Assembly: GCF_000765695.2 (NCBI RefSeq)
Contig: NZ_JRPB02000006.1
Location: forward strand, 35,050-99,049
Source: Helicobacter sp. MIT 11-5569
GTDB lineage: Bacteria > Campylobacterota > Campylobacteria > Campylobacterales > Helicobacteraceae
Reading direction: 5' to 3'
Length of the DNA stretch: 64,000 bases
Below, piece after piece: positions 1 to 11,105 of this stretch. The position numbers were made by a program, and so were the translations under genes. The notes under the pieces are model-generated. The model saw nothing but the letters and a program-made list of their open reading frames with translations, made no database searches and was not told the DNA's origin. Positions within the stretch are counted from its first letter, which is position 1; each line of letters starts with the position of its first letter.

Positions 1-571
1 ATAAATTTGCTAATTCCAACACTTCTTTATTTGCAGGCTGAAAAGTAAGTTCTAGGGTCTTTTTGTCAATAAAAGCCATTGTTTCATTCCAAACCAACTC
101 ACAAGCAAAGGCGTCTAAAAGCTCATTACTAAGAAATAAAATACAATCGTAATTACAGGCTTTTAATGCGTTAAAATCACTAATACAATCAATATTTAAA
201 CCGCGTGTTTTAAAGGTATGTTTTTGTAGATTCTGCAAAGAAGCAAGTGGTTCTAGTGTTAGAAAATCTAGTGCTAAATGTGTGTCAAATTGTGCAAAAA
301 ATTCTGCAACATCGGCGATTAAATCTCCCTTTTCGCTGCCAATTTCTACGATTGCGATTCTGCCTTTTAACGCACTTTGCATAAGGATTGTATGCAGATA
401 ATAGCCAATGCAATACCCAAAAAACTTTCCTACGCTGACATTTGTATAAAAATCCCCTAAAGCACCAACGCACGAAGAATGATAATATCCTTTTGTGTGA
501 AAGATTGCTCCATCTCCATAGAGCCATTCTTGCATAAAGTTACCGAATGTTAATTGATTAGGTTCTAGCAT
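1..571 (-). CDS. MidA-family SAM-dependent methyltransferase (partial, C-terminus beyond left edge)
   Basis: Reading the minus strand from an ATG at 571 gives an open frame that runs off the left edge (about 190 codons seen). The N-terminal part carries the MidA/COG1565 signature GALGDFYTNVSVGKFFG. A Rossmann-type SAM motif (IVEIGSEKGDL) and the family motif SNELLDAFA follow. In the mitochondrial homologue NDUFAF7 the family methylates an arginine of complex I; the bacterial substrate is unknown. The ATG overlaps the TAA of the upstream ThiF/MoeB-like gene by one base (TAATG), so the two are translationally coupled in the pglB-asnB-thiF-midA run. Family assignment is firm; function is inference. 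Confidence 0.85.
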   Translation of the reverse strand, partial: MLEPNQLTFGNFMQEWLYGDGAIFHTKGYYHSSCVGALGDFYTNVSVGKFFGYCIGYYLHTILMQSALKGRIAIVEIGSEKGDLIADVAEFFAQFDTHLALDFLTLEPLASLQNLQKHTFKTRGLNIDCISDFNALKACNYDCILFLSNELLDAFACELVWNETMAFIDKKTLELTFQPANKEVLELANL

Positions 572-1353
572 TATTGATAAAGTGAATCCTCAAGGCTTGT
601 GATTCCGTTTTCTCCACATACACGGCAGTTTGGGTTGCGTTTAATTGCAATTGTTCTAAAATCCATTGAGCGCACATCGCAAGTCAAAAGCTTGTCAAAG
701 AGTGGTTCTCCAACACTTGTAATAATTTTTATCACTTCATTAGCTTCAATACAGCCAAATAGCCCAGCAGCAGAACCTAGAATCCCCACCGTGGCACTTG
801 TGGGCATTGCAATTTTTGGTGGCTTGTTAAATAAACACGCATAGCACGCGCTAGTTTTTGGCTTAATACTCATTGCTTGTCCGCTAAAGGCAAGCGCACT
901 TGCGCGCACTAAGATTTTATTAGCTAGCACACATGCATCGTTGATTAAAAACTTTGCACTAAATACATCTGTAGCTTCTACGACAATATCATAATTCTTA
1001 ATATATGTTAAGATATTTTTTGTATTAAGTCTTTCTTCGATGCAGTGCAAATTGAGCGCAGGATTTAGAGCTTGTAGCTTTTCGCAAGCAGATTTTGCTT
1101 TGTTTTTATTTATATCTTGCGTATTGTGTAGAATCTGACGTTGCAGATTGCTTGTATCGACAATATCTCCATCGCAAATCCCAATATTTCCAACTCCAGC
1201 AGCTGCTAAATAGTATAAAATCGGTGAGCCAAGCCCACCAGCTCCCGCGACAAAAACACGCGCTTTTTTGAGTTTTAATTGCCCTTCTTTACCAATTCCA
1301 GCTAGTAAAATGTTGCGTTGATATCGCTCTAGTTCTTCTTGTGTTAATTCCAT
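571..1353 (-). CDS. ThiF/MoeB/HesA-family E1-like adenylyltransferase
   Basis: A 260-residue protein that activates the C-terminal glycine of a ubiquitin-like sulfur carrier (ThiS or MoaD type) by adenylation. The ATP-binding GAGGLGS lies at about residues 37-43, and the acidic and arginine motif DGDIVDTSNLQRQ at about 61-73. Two CxxC pairs (CYAC and CRVC) should bind the structural zinc. I start at the ATG at 1353, which overlaps the asnB stop by one base; an upstream in-frame ATG at 1407 would add 18 residues read from inside asnB. No thiS, moaD or moaE is nearby, so thiamin and molybdopterin roles cannot be separated here. A molybdopterin role (MoeB) would fit an organism with Mo-dependent formate dehydrogenase. 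Confidence 0.85.
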   Translation of the reverse strand: MELTQEELERYQRNILLAGIGKEGQLKLKKARVFVAGAGGLGSPILYYLAAAGVGNIGICDGDIVDTSNLQRQILHNTQDINKNKAKSACEKLQALNPALNLHCIEERLNTKNILTYIKNYDIVVEATDVFSAKFLINDACVLANKILVRASALAFSGQAMSIKPKTSACYACLFNKPPKIAMPTSATVGILGSAAGLFGCIEANEVIKIITSVGEPLFDKLLTCDVRSMDFRTIAIKRNPNCRVCGENGITSLEDSLYQ

Positions 1354-3194
1354 TATAACTTCTTGTGTTGATTTTGATACCACATTTCTAGCGCAAATAA
1401 GCTCCAAAGCATTTTTGCGCGCTTTTCTTTAGAAAAAAGATGTGGTTTAAAGCAAAGAGATTCTAGCGTATTTTTCTCTAAAAATTCTTGTGTGATTTTT
1501 GGTGTTTGCAGGGTTTCTAAGATTAAAGATTTAAGCTCACCATCAACCCAAGCCGCCAAAGGCACTTCAAAGCCACGCTTTGGAGCATTGCAAACCGCCT
1601 TATCAAGGTATTTTTCTGCGAGTTTTCTAAGAAGATATTTTGTAACATTTTTGCGCACCTTTAGATTATCATCTAGGCGTGGGGCAAATTCTACTAATGT
1701 TTTAGAGAGAAAAGGAGAGCGACCTTCTAAAGAATGTGCCATTGTGGCAATATCCATTTTGGGCAACAAATCACACAATAATAAATGTTTCGCATCTAAA
1801 AGTAACATTTTTGATAAAGGAGAAAGATTGCTGTGAAATACGGATTCTACTTCTTGTTTGAAGTTTGGATTTTGGGGAAAATTATAAACTCCAGTAAAAA
1901 TATCTGTTGTGGCGCGCAAGTAATATTCTGATAAATCTTTTTTATAGGCATTTGCCATTTGCAAAAGGCGATAAAAGTAGTTGTATAAAGATTGCTTTGT
2001 GTTTGGGTTTGGAAGCAAATTTGCAAAAAAACTAAAGGGTAGAATTTTATTTAAAAGTAAATGCCCAACATAGCGTCTATATCCACCAAAAAGCTCATCA
2101 GCACCATCGCCATTTAGAATTACGCTTAAATGTTCCTTTGCAGCTTTTGCGACATAAAAACTTGGAATCGCTGAGCTATCAAAAAACGGGCGACCATAAT
2201 TTTGGAGAATTTTTGGGACATCATCTTTTAGGTTTGTGCTAATTTTTAGCGTTGTGTGTAGTGTGTCATAACGCTTTGCAGTGATTTGCGCTAGATGTGT
2301 TTCATCAAAACTAGAGTTTTCAAAGCTTACTGTAAATGTGCGTAATTTAGGAGTAATTTGCGCACTAAGGGCGACAATAAGCGAGCTATCAATTCCTCCG
2401 CTTAAAAATGCTCCCACTTCTAAATCTGAAGAATCTATACGATTTTGTATGCTTTGTTTAAGTAGAGCTTCACAAGTTTGTAAAGCTTCATTTTCATCAG
2501 TAATTTTTGGAGCTTTATAACAGGATTCCAAACTAAAATAAGGTTGAATCTCTAAGGAATGTGTTTTTAAATCTAAGATTCCATAACTTGCATTTGGGAG
2601 CGCGAAAATATTTTCATAAGGCGTGCCATCGTGGTGAAAAAAACCACTCTGTAGATAAAAATTAAGTGCATTTTTGTCAATTTCTAGTGCATTATCTAAT
2701 AAGGCATGCAGAGTGTTAAGCTCGCTTGCAAAGGCAAATTTTGTGGAATCTTGGTAGAGAAATATAGGCTTTTTGCCCATTCTATCGCGCGCAAAATAAA
2801 CTTTTTGTGCAGCTTTATCATAAAGCGCGAAAGCAAACATTCCATCAAAAGCATTGAGTTGTTCTAAAAATTGTTCTCCATAATGCGCAAAAAGAGCTAA
2901 AATTGTTTCTGTATCACTATGGGTTTTGAAAGGAAAATCAAGATTTTTTCTAAAATCTAAATGATTATAAATTTCTCCATTAAAGACGAGACACAAATTT
3001 TCATATTGCATAGGTTGGTGTGCTAATGGACTTAAATCCTGGATACTAAGGCGCGCATGAAAGAATTGCAGTAGCCCCCATTGTGTGGAATCATAAAATG
3101 CACCTTTTGCGTCTGGTCCTCGATGTTGCATTAGGGGGTAAATCTGCTCAATAGGAAGCCTCGTTGTATTTAGTGAGCCTGCGATTCCGCACAT
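1353..3194 (-). CDS. asnB: Asparagine synthase (glutamine-hydrolysing)
   Basis: A 613-residue class II amidotransferase making asparagine from aspartate, glutamine and ATP in the cytoplasm. The start at 3194 gives MCGIAG, leaving Cys2 as the N-terminal nucleophile after Met removal; an upstream in-frame start would bury this cysteine and is rejected. QHRGPD and VFNGEIYN belong to the glutaminase domain (about residues 1-200). FLSGGIDSS is the PP-loop of the synthetase domain, and NGDGADELFGGYRRY is a conserved synthetase motif. The start lies 25 bases inside the end of pglB, in the same direction. Its position beside the asparagine-glycosylating pglB may be coincidental. Confidence 0.95.
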   Translation of the reverse strand: MCGIAGSLNTTRLPIEQIYPLMQHRGPDAKGAFYDSTQWGLLQFFHARLSIQDLSPLAHQPMQYENLCLVFNGEIYNHLDFRKNLDFPFKTHSDTETILALFAHYGEQFLEQLNAFDGMFAFALYDKAAQKVYFARDRMGKKPIFLYQDSTKFAFASELNTLHALLDNALEIDKNALNFYLQSGFFHHDGTPYENIFALPNASYGILDLKTHSLEIQPYFSLESCYKAPKITDENEALQTCEALLKQSIQNRIDSSDLEVGAFLSGGIDSSLIVALSAQITPKLRTFTVSFENSSFDETHLAQITAKRYDTLHTTLKISTNLKDDVPKILQNYGRPFFDSSAIPSFYVAKAAKEHLSVILNGDGADELFGGYRRYVGHLLLNKILPFSFFANLLPNPNTKQSLYNYFYRLLQMANAYKKDLSEYYLRATTDIFTGVYNFPQNPNFKQEVESVFHSNLSPLSKMLLLDAKHLLLCDLLPKMDIATMAHSLEGRSPFLSKTLVEFAPRLDDNLKVRKNVTKYLLRKLAEKYLDKAVCNAPKRGFEVPLAAWVDGELKSLILETLQTPKITQEFLEKNTLESLCFKPHLFSKEKRAKMLWSLFALEMWYQNQHKKL

Positions 3195-5290
3195 TTTTTG
3201 TCCTTTAAATGATAAATACGCACGATTTCTCCGCTTGCTTGCGTGCATAAGGGATAATGATTAAAAAGCATTGCTTGAATGATATTGCTTTTTAGATAAT
3301 CAATGCTTAATAAAAAAGAGTTTTTCCCTAAATTGATTTGCGTAAGCGGAGTTTTTGAATATTGTAAAATTTCTTGTGTATAAAAATCTTGATAAATGTT
3401 AATTTTTTGATGAATCTTCGTCTTTTGTAAATTTTCTGTATTAAAAGCAAAAATGCTATGCGTGTTTATCGGTTTCCCATTTTCTGGATTTAGATTTGCA
3501 AAGGTATTGATGTTTGCAAGCAAAGGCAAAACACGCAGTGGCAAAACCCAATACACTTGTGCATTATTTTGCAAGGAGATATTTTGGTAGTTTTGCGAGA
3601 GTGATTCTAAAAAGTCTTGTATATTATGCGTGTTGGAGTGTTCTAAAACTAAAGAAAAAAGATTATTCCATAATTTTTGTGGAGTATTTTGCAGATTTTG
3701 TGCAAGAAGCAGTGAGAAGTTATAAAACAAAATTGGTGAATCACTTAGTAGAATCTTTGCAATAGGATAGTTAATAGCACCAGAATGGCGTCCCCCATCA
3801 AGTAAAATTTGTGCTTTTGTGAAATAACGTAACGCATAGCCATAATCCCACCAAGAAAAGATAAAGTCATTTGGGCTAAGTTTGGAATCTAGTGTTTTAA
3901 ATGCAATGATTTCTTGTGCGGATAAAATTGGTTTTGGGATTGAATAGTTAAGCGACATCAAGGATAGGGATAACATAATGGAACTTGTAACAATACAAAA
4001 GGATAAATAGCGATAGAATTTTGCAAAGAAAAAAAGTAGAAATAGTGCAACACCTAAAGAGACAATAGGAACTAGAAAAAAGCTAAAACGCACACCAAGC
4101 TGAATTGCTCCAATACCCAAAAGACAAAAGGGAAGTAAAAATAGGCTTAGGTAAAGCAGTGGTATTTTTATACATTTGCGCATTACTATTGCCCTAAAGA
4201 ACGCAAAAGATACATTGTATAACAAAATCATAAAACCTAAAATTCCAAGAGAGAATATAAAAATACCCCCACTCCGAGAGATTAGGACAGAAAGTTTAGT
4301 GGGGCTTGTTTCTAAAATTGTATTAACAACAGAAGTAAAAATAAATGTTTCTGTGTGTTGGGTGCTCCCAAAAATATAAGCATTGATTTGAGAGATGAAT
4401 GGGTTAAATAAGCCAAAAGTCGCAGAATAAATTAGTGTGATTCCAAAATATAGCCAAATGCCTTTTGGATAGAATCTAAAGGCGAAAAGTAGCGCAATTA
4501 GGAAAGCTAAGCATAAAGGAGAGGGTGTCAAAACAACAAAAAATATTGTGGATAAAAAGATATTTTGGAGTGGAATTGTATGGAATCGAATCATCAATAA
4601 AATTTCTACAAATAAAAAGAGTAAAAAACCTAGTAAAAATAGATTTTGGATTCCATTGTGCCAATTTATCGCAAGAAAAGCAAAAATAGCAAATAGAACA
4701 AGAGAGCTAAAATGTTCTGTATTTATGAATTTTAATAAGAAAAATAATGCGCACAAAGGCAAGGTGAGCAGCAGCATGTCTGTATCAAAATATCCAGCCC
4801 CAACACGTTGATAGAAGCTTGGTAAAAGCAAAGCAATGAGAGTGGCAATAAATGCAACAAATGCTAAAAGTAAATTAGAAAAATAGCGTTTTTGCGCCAA
4901 AAGTTTTAGTGTAGAATAATTTAACGCATACATTATCGGGGCAAACGTAGCACTAAATAGCAGACTGCTAAAGCTTAAGGAAAAATTTAAACTTGTGTAT
5001 TTTGCAAGGATTCCTGCTAGTATTGATAAAAGTGGGAATGTGGATAGGGAATTATAAATAACACTAAAATTTGGCGTATTTAAAATCGATAAAAATTCCC
5101 TAGTGCCTTTTGCATAATGATATGCGTCAAAAGAAGTGAGAATCAGCATTGCATCAACAAAGTTTTGGGGCTTGTCTAATAGGAGTTTAAAATCTAAAAA
5201 GTGGAATCCAAAGTGAATACTACAAAGAATTATTATGAAAAAAAAGTGTAAAAAGTTTATATTATGAAAGAGAGAATCTATTTTTGCCAT
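3170..5290 (-). CDS. pglB: PglB oligosaccharyltransferase (asparagine-linked protein glycosylation)
   Basis: Membrane enzyme that transfers a lipid-linked oligosaccharide to asparagine in periplasmic proteins. The first ~430 residues hold many hydrophobic segments with the acidic sites expected in this family (SFDAYHYAKG in the first loop; GYFDTDM further on). The signature WWDYG lies at about residues 480-484, followed by LLDGGRHSG. With the ATG at 5290 the protein has 706 residues, close to the 713 of C. jejuni PglB. An in-frame TTG at 5350 sits inside a hairpin and adds residues not needed by the family, so I prefer 5290, although no good Shine-Dalgarno is visible. Some Helicobacter carry two unlinked pglB genes; only one is in this window. 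Confidence 0.93.
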   Translation of the reverse strand: MAKIDSLFHNINFLHFFFIIILCSIHFGFHFLDFKLLLDKPQNFVDAMLILTSFDAYHYAKGTREFLSILNTPNFSVIYNSLSTFPLLSILAGILAKYTSLNFSLSFSSLLFSATFAPIMYALNYSTLKLLAQKRYFSNLLLAFVAFIATLIALLLPSFYQRVGAGYFDTDMLLLTLPLCALFFLLKFINTEHFSSLVLFAIFAFLAINWHNGIQNLFLLGFLLFLFVEILLMIRFHTIPLQNIFLSTIFFVVLTPSPLCLAFLIALLFAFRFYPKGIWLYFGITLIYSATFGLFNPFISQINAYIFGSTQHTETFIFTSVVNTILETSPTKLSVLISRSGGIFIFSLGILGFMILLYNVSFAFFRAIVMRKCIKIPLLYLSLFLLPFCLLGIGAIQLGVRFSFFLVPIVSLGVALFLLFFFAKFYRYLSFCIVTSSIMLSLSLMSLNYSIPKPILSAQEIIAFKTLDSKLSPNDFIFSWWDYGYALRYFTKAQILLDGGRHSGAINYPIAKILLSDSPILFYNFSLLLAQNLQNTPQKLWNNLFSLVLEHSNTHNIQDFLESLSQNYQNISLQNNAQVYWVLPLRVLPLLANINTFANLNPENGKPINTHSIFAFNTENLQKTKIHQKINIYQDFYTQEILQYSKTPLTQINLGKNSFLLSIDYLKSNIIQAMLFNHYPLCTQASGEIVRIYHLKDKKCAESQAH

Positions 5291-5341
5291 AGAGTGCAAT
5301 GCTAGCCTATCATGTAAGATTCTAACATGGCTTTTATTATG

Positions 5342-5361
5342 AAGAGCCAAAAAAGGCTCTT
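5342..5361 (-). terminator. Hairpin between rpsI and pglB (possible attenuator/terminator)
   Basis: AAGAGCC and GGCTCTT form a perfect 7-bp stem around a 6-base A/T loop, just after the rpsI stop on the minus strand. No clear U-run follows it on that strand, so it may be a weak terminator, a processing site or an RNA stabiliser. Confidence 0.45.
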
Positions 5362-5372
5362 TAAGAAAACCA

Positions 5373-5762
5373 TTACCTTTTTGAGAATTGTGGGCTTCTT
5401 CTTGCTTTGCGCTTTCCGTATTTTTTACGCTCTACAACCCTAGAATCGCGCGTTAATAAGCCTTTTGGCTTAAGGATTCCTCTAAAGTTTGTATCATACA
5501 AGGCTAAGGCTTTAGAGATTCCATGGCGTAATGCTTCTGCTTGTGCAGAATAACCACTTCCTTGTGTTAGTGCTATAATATCTACACTTTTTTCTTGTTT
5601 TGTGAGGAGCAAAGGCTGCATAACCTTCATTTTGATTGCTTCATGTCCGCCAAGCCAATCATTAAGATTTGTTGCATTAATGCTTAATTTTCCTGTTCCT
5701 GGAGTTAGCCAAACTTTTGCGATTGCTGTTTTTCTCTTTCCTGTTGCATAAATTTTTGCCAT
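5373..5762 (-). CDS. rpsI: 30S ribosomal protein S9
   Basis: A 129-residue protein of the usual S9 length. It opens with [15 protein letters not shown] and ends with the basic tail RRSPQFSKR whose C-terminus reaches the P-site tRNA. It lies 10 bases downstream of rplM, the near-universal rplM-rpsI pair. The ATG at 5762 is preceded by a short AAGGAT-like ribosome binding site. Confidence 0.98.
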   Translation of the reverse strand: MAKIYATGKRKTAIAKVWLTPGTGKLSINATNLNDWLGGHEAIKMKVMQPLLLTKQEKSVDIIALTQGSGYSAQAEALRHGISKALALYDTNFRGILKPKGLLTRDSRVVERKKYGKRKARRSPQFSKR

Positions 5763-5772
5763 TTTTCAATCC

Positions 5773-6192
5773 TTATTTTGAAACTTGTGCGCTATGTGGG
5801 TGATTCGCATCACAATAGACTTTTAGCTTCTTAAGCATTACTCGCCCTAATTTTGTCTTAGGAAGCATACCGCGAACAGCGAGCCTATAAAGTTTTTCCG
5901 GGTGTTTTTCTAGCATTTCTTTGAGTGTTTTAGATTTCGTGCTACCAAAATATCCAGAGTGCGTAAAATACTCTTTATCTTCTAATTTCATACCACTAAA
6001 TTTTGCTTTTGGTGCGTTAATAACAATAACAAAATCTCCGCAATCTACATTTGGTGTATAAAGAGGTTTGTGTTTTCCTCTAAGAAGTGTTGCAATTTCT
6101 GTAATAAGGCGTCCGAAAGTTTTGCCTTCCGCATCTAAAACAACCCATTCGCGTTTAATTTCATTGGCTTTTGCCATTTTGGTAATATTCAT
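5773..6192 (-). CDS. rplM: 50S ribosomal protein L13
   Basis: A 139-residue L13, an early-assembling large-subunit protein, with family motifs WVVLDAEGKTFGRLIT, LRGKHKP and VRGMLPKTKLGR. The ATG at 6192 is preceded at good spacing by AGGAAAGG; a second in-frame ATG five codons later has no such site. It is the first gene of the rplM-rpsI unit, which probably reads on into pglB. Confidence 0.97.
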   Translation of the reverse strand: MNITKMAKANEIKREWVVLDAEGKTFGRLITEIATLLRGKHKPLYTPNVDCGDFVIVINAPKAKFSGMKLEDKEYFTHSGYFGSTKSKTLKEMLEKHPEKLYRLAVRGMLPKTKLGRVMLKKLKVYCDANHPHSAQVSK

Positions 6193-6349
6193 TGCGTTGC
6201 CTTTCCTAAAAATATATTGCTTAAAAGTTTAAAAACTTTTTGGAATAAGGTCGCAATTATAACGGAAATATATTAAAAATTACTTAATTTAAGTTATATC
6301 TTATGATAGAATCTTGCGAGATTTATAAATCCCGCATAAATTCATTGAT

Positions 6350-6928
6350 TTATGGATTGGTATTTTGCGCTGCGCTTGATTCTGATTCTTTGGAATCCTT
6401 TTTAAAAGGCGGTCCTTTTTGTAAAAGTGTAGTAAGCGTTGCTGCTTTTTGTGTGTCCATTTTTGCAAGAATTTTGCTTGAAACTTTGGTATCTAGTGCA
6501 AATAAAATTGTAGCAGCTTCATCATCTGGTAGGCTTTGGAGAATTGCCGCAGATTTAGAATCTTTCATTGAAGTGTAAGTTTCACTAATTTTATTTTGTG
6601 AAATACCTTTCATTTCTTTTAAAATTTCTTCATTTCTTTTAAGAAGACGTTCGATGTTTTCTTGTTTTTCTTGAATTTCTTTTTGTGTTTGAGCAATGGC
6701 AAGTTCGCGTTTTTTAAGGTCTTGTTCTTTTTGGTCTAAGACATTTTGTGTAGCACTTTGAAGGGCTTGAAGGGCTTGTTGTTGCTCATCAATGCGTTCT
6801 AATTCTCTTAAAATTTCGCCTTTGCGTTGTTCAAAAATAATATTACAGTCAATAACTTTATCGCCTTCGTTTGCATTGAGTAAAAGCGGGATTGTAATTA
6901 TGCTTAAGCTTACTAAAAAGTGTTTCAT
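6350..6928 (-). CDS. MotE-like periplasmic flagellar chaperone (MgtE-N-like domain)
   Basis: A 192-residue protein with a signal peptide (MKHFLVSLSIITIPLLLNA), a long charged coiled coil (about residues 30-110) and a C-terminal helical domain with SAAILQSLPDDEAATILFAL and later KILAKMDTQKAATL. That arrangement matches MotE, which chaperones MotC in alphaproteobacteria; the epsilonproteobacterial members are less studied. It lies 9 bases downstream of a FliJ-like gene and purA, the same order I recall in H. pylori (HP0255-HP0257). A flagellar or motility role is inferred from family and neighbours. Confidence 0.75.
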   Translation of the reverse strand: MKHFLVSLSIITIPLLLNANEGDKVIDCNIIFEQRKGEILRELERIDEQQQALQALQSATQNVLDQKEQDLKKRELAIAQTQKEIQEKQENIERLLKRNEEILKEMKGISQNKISETYTSMKDSKSAAILQSLPDDEAATILFALDTKVSSKILAKMDTQKAATLTTLLQKGPPFKKDSKESESSAAQNTNP

Positions 6929-6937
6929 AAGATTCCT

Positions 6938-9487
<2,550 letters not shown>

Positions 9488-9552
9488 AAATTTCCCTTTC
9501 CTTTAAAACTGAAAAGTAAGCATTGTAGCATATTTTAAATGAAACTTTATGT

Positions 9553-9969
9553 TTATTTCTCACTAAGGGGCAAAATAAAGCTTCGCCTTGTAGAAAATTC
9601 TTGTAAAAACTCTTTGTTAGAATCCTTGTAGATTCCAAAAATATCTACAAAATAGTAGGTGATAATTTGGGGTTGTGTAGATTGTATTGTCAGAGTAGGA
9701 TAAAATTGTTTTAGCACGGCAATATAATGATAGTCGCCAATTTGTATTGAAAATTCTGTAAAATTTGCAGGGTTTAGAGTTTTGTTTTTTAAATGAACTT
9801 TTAAGGCTTCTTTGACGCTAACTAAGTGTAAATCTAACCATAAAACGCGTGTATTTAGTAAATCTTGCGTTTTGCTTTTGTATTCTAATTTTGTGCTAAG
9901 CAGCAATATCAATGCACCTAAAATCACAAAAAGAATCAAAGGTAATAAAACAATAGTTTTTTTCATCAT
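9553..9969 (-). CDS. Possible minor pseudopilin-like membrane protein
   Basis: A 138-residue protein with a strong N-terminal hydrophobic helix (about residues 4-25) after two lysines and a soluble remainder. It lacks a clear prepilin leader-peptide site and the usual Glu at +5. Its start overlaps the preceding pseudopilin gene by four bases (ATGA), placing it third in a pseudopilin run. A GspK- or PilX-like minor component is possible by context. I do not recognise the soluble domain. Confidence 0.5.
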   Translation of the reverse strand: MMKKTIVLLPLILFVILGALILLLSTKLEYKSKTQDLLNTRVLWLDLHLVSVKEALKVHLKNKTLNPANFTEFSIQIGDYHYIAVLKQFYPTLTIQSTQPQIITYYFVDIFGIYKDSNKEFLQEFSTRRSFILPLSEK

Positions 9970-10742
9970 AAACTTACAATAACACTACTAGCACAATGGG
10001 TATTTTGTGCTTTTTTCAAACACAGGGTTGCTTCAAGTCCTAAAGAATGTGCTTTTAAACTAAAATTGCTTAGATTTTTTGTTAAGATAATTGTATTGCC
10101 GTCTTTTTCTAGGGTAACAGAATGATTAAACGTTAAAAGTGTTGGAGAGTTTAGAAAATAGAGCTGCGGTTTAATTTTTATCAAGGGTTGCGCAATGAGA
10201 ATTGGTGGAATTTCTAGCGTAATGGAATTTGCATTTAATGCAAGGATTTTTCCTTGAAAATCTGGATTATAAAAATCTTTTGGAGCAATAAAATCTTCTG
10301 TGATTAAAAGAGCAGTTTTTGGGGTTTTAAGATTGCAAGATGTGTTAGAGGAAAGTTTAAGAAAATTTAATGTTAAAGTGTCTTTTATCTGAATATTTTT
10401 TGGGTCAAAAACTCCATGCAAACATGGAATCGCAAAGTTTCCATTTAAAGTAAAATGTTCTAGTTTTTCATAAAAGATTAGTGTTTTGCCAATAAGATTT
10501 GTAGAGATGTTTGAAATCTGTAAATTTGGTAGAATCTGCAGGCTATCAAGATGAGAATTTTCAAGCAAGCGTTTAATTTGTAAAAGCGCAGTTTGTGCTT
10601 CTAGTTGATTTTGAATATTTTGATTGTTGTGGTTATAGTCTTTGTAAATCTTTAATAATAATTTTGAACTAAAGATTCCAAAGATTCCTAAAAAAATTAT
10701 TACAAGTAAGATTTCAAGAAGCGTAAAAGCACTTTTTTGCAT
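9966..10742 (-). CDS. Type IV prepilin-like pseudopilin (competence/T2SS type)
   Basis: A 258-residue protein with a class III signal: short leader, then FTLLEILLVIIFLGIFGIF with Glu at +5, the target of a prepilin peptidase/N-methyltransferase. The long C-terminal domain is strand-rich and has cysteine pairs (about LHGVF and SCNLK regions). The ATG directly follows the stop of the small upstream pilin-like gene. With the divergent secretin/ATPase/platform genes it probably builds a Cts-like pseudopilus for DNA uptake. Confidence 0.8.
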   Translation of the reverse strand: MQKSAFTLLEILLVIIFLGIFGIFSSKLLLKIYKDYNHNNQNIQNQLEAQTALLQIKRLLENSHLDSLQILPNLQISNISTNLIGKTLIFYEKLEHFTLNGNFAIPCLHGVFDPKNIQIKDTLTLNFLKLSSNTSCNLKTPKTALLITEDFIAPKDFYNPDFQGKILALNANSITLEIPPILIAQPLIKIKPQLYFLNSPTLLTFNHSVTLEKDGNTIILTKNLSNFSLKAHSLGLEATLCLKKAQNTHCASSVIVSL

Positions 10743-10976
10743 TTAAGGAGCTTTTGTTGCATTGATTTCAAAGAGGGGAACAAGGGGAGGAATCTTAGAA
10801 TCTAAAATACAATTGGGGGCAATTTTGCTACAAAATGTTACATTTTTAAGGTCAAAATAATTTGGGTTTTTTAATTCTTTAATGGAATTTTGCTTTAAGT
10901 TACTCAAGATTCCAATAGCCACAATGCTTATAACTATAATGAAAATCAAAAATTCTAAAAGTGCAAATGCTTTCAT
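10743..10976 (-). CDS. Small pilin-like protein with N-terminal prepilin helix
   Basis: A 77-residue protein starting MKAFALLEFLIFIIVISI. The leader is only two to three residues, the +5 glutamate is present, and a 20-residue hydrophobic helix follows. The remaining domain of about 50 residues has two cysteines (TFCSKIAPNC). I use the ATG at 10976; an upstream TTG at 11003 is less likely. It is the first gene of the minus-strand pseudopilin run, facing the plus-strand secretion operon across about 130 bases. Confidence 0.7.
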   Translation of the reverse strand: MKAFALLEFLIFIIVISIVAIGILSNLKQNSIKELKNPNYFDLKNVTFCSKIAPNCILDSKIPPLVPLFEINATKAP

Positions 10977-11105
10977 AAAAAGATTATATAAGCTTCTTGT
11001 CAAAAAGTAAAATTTATTTTAATCTTTATTAAGTTGAATTGTTGGACAATGTTTTTGAAGTTGTTTAGGATATGAGTTAAAGCATTATAAAAGGAATTCT
11101 AATTT

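Noticed and set aside
5291..5350. TTG start for pglB at 5350
   Set aside because: It lies within a hairpin after rpsI and adds a polar stretch not needed by the family; the ATG at 5290 gives the usual length.
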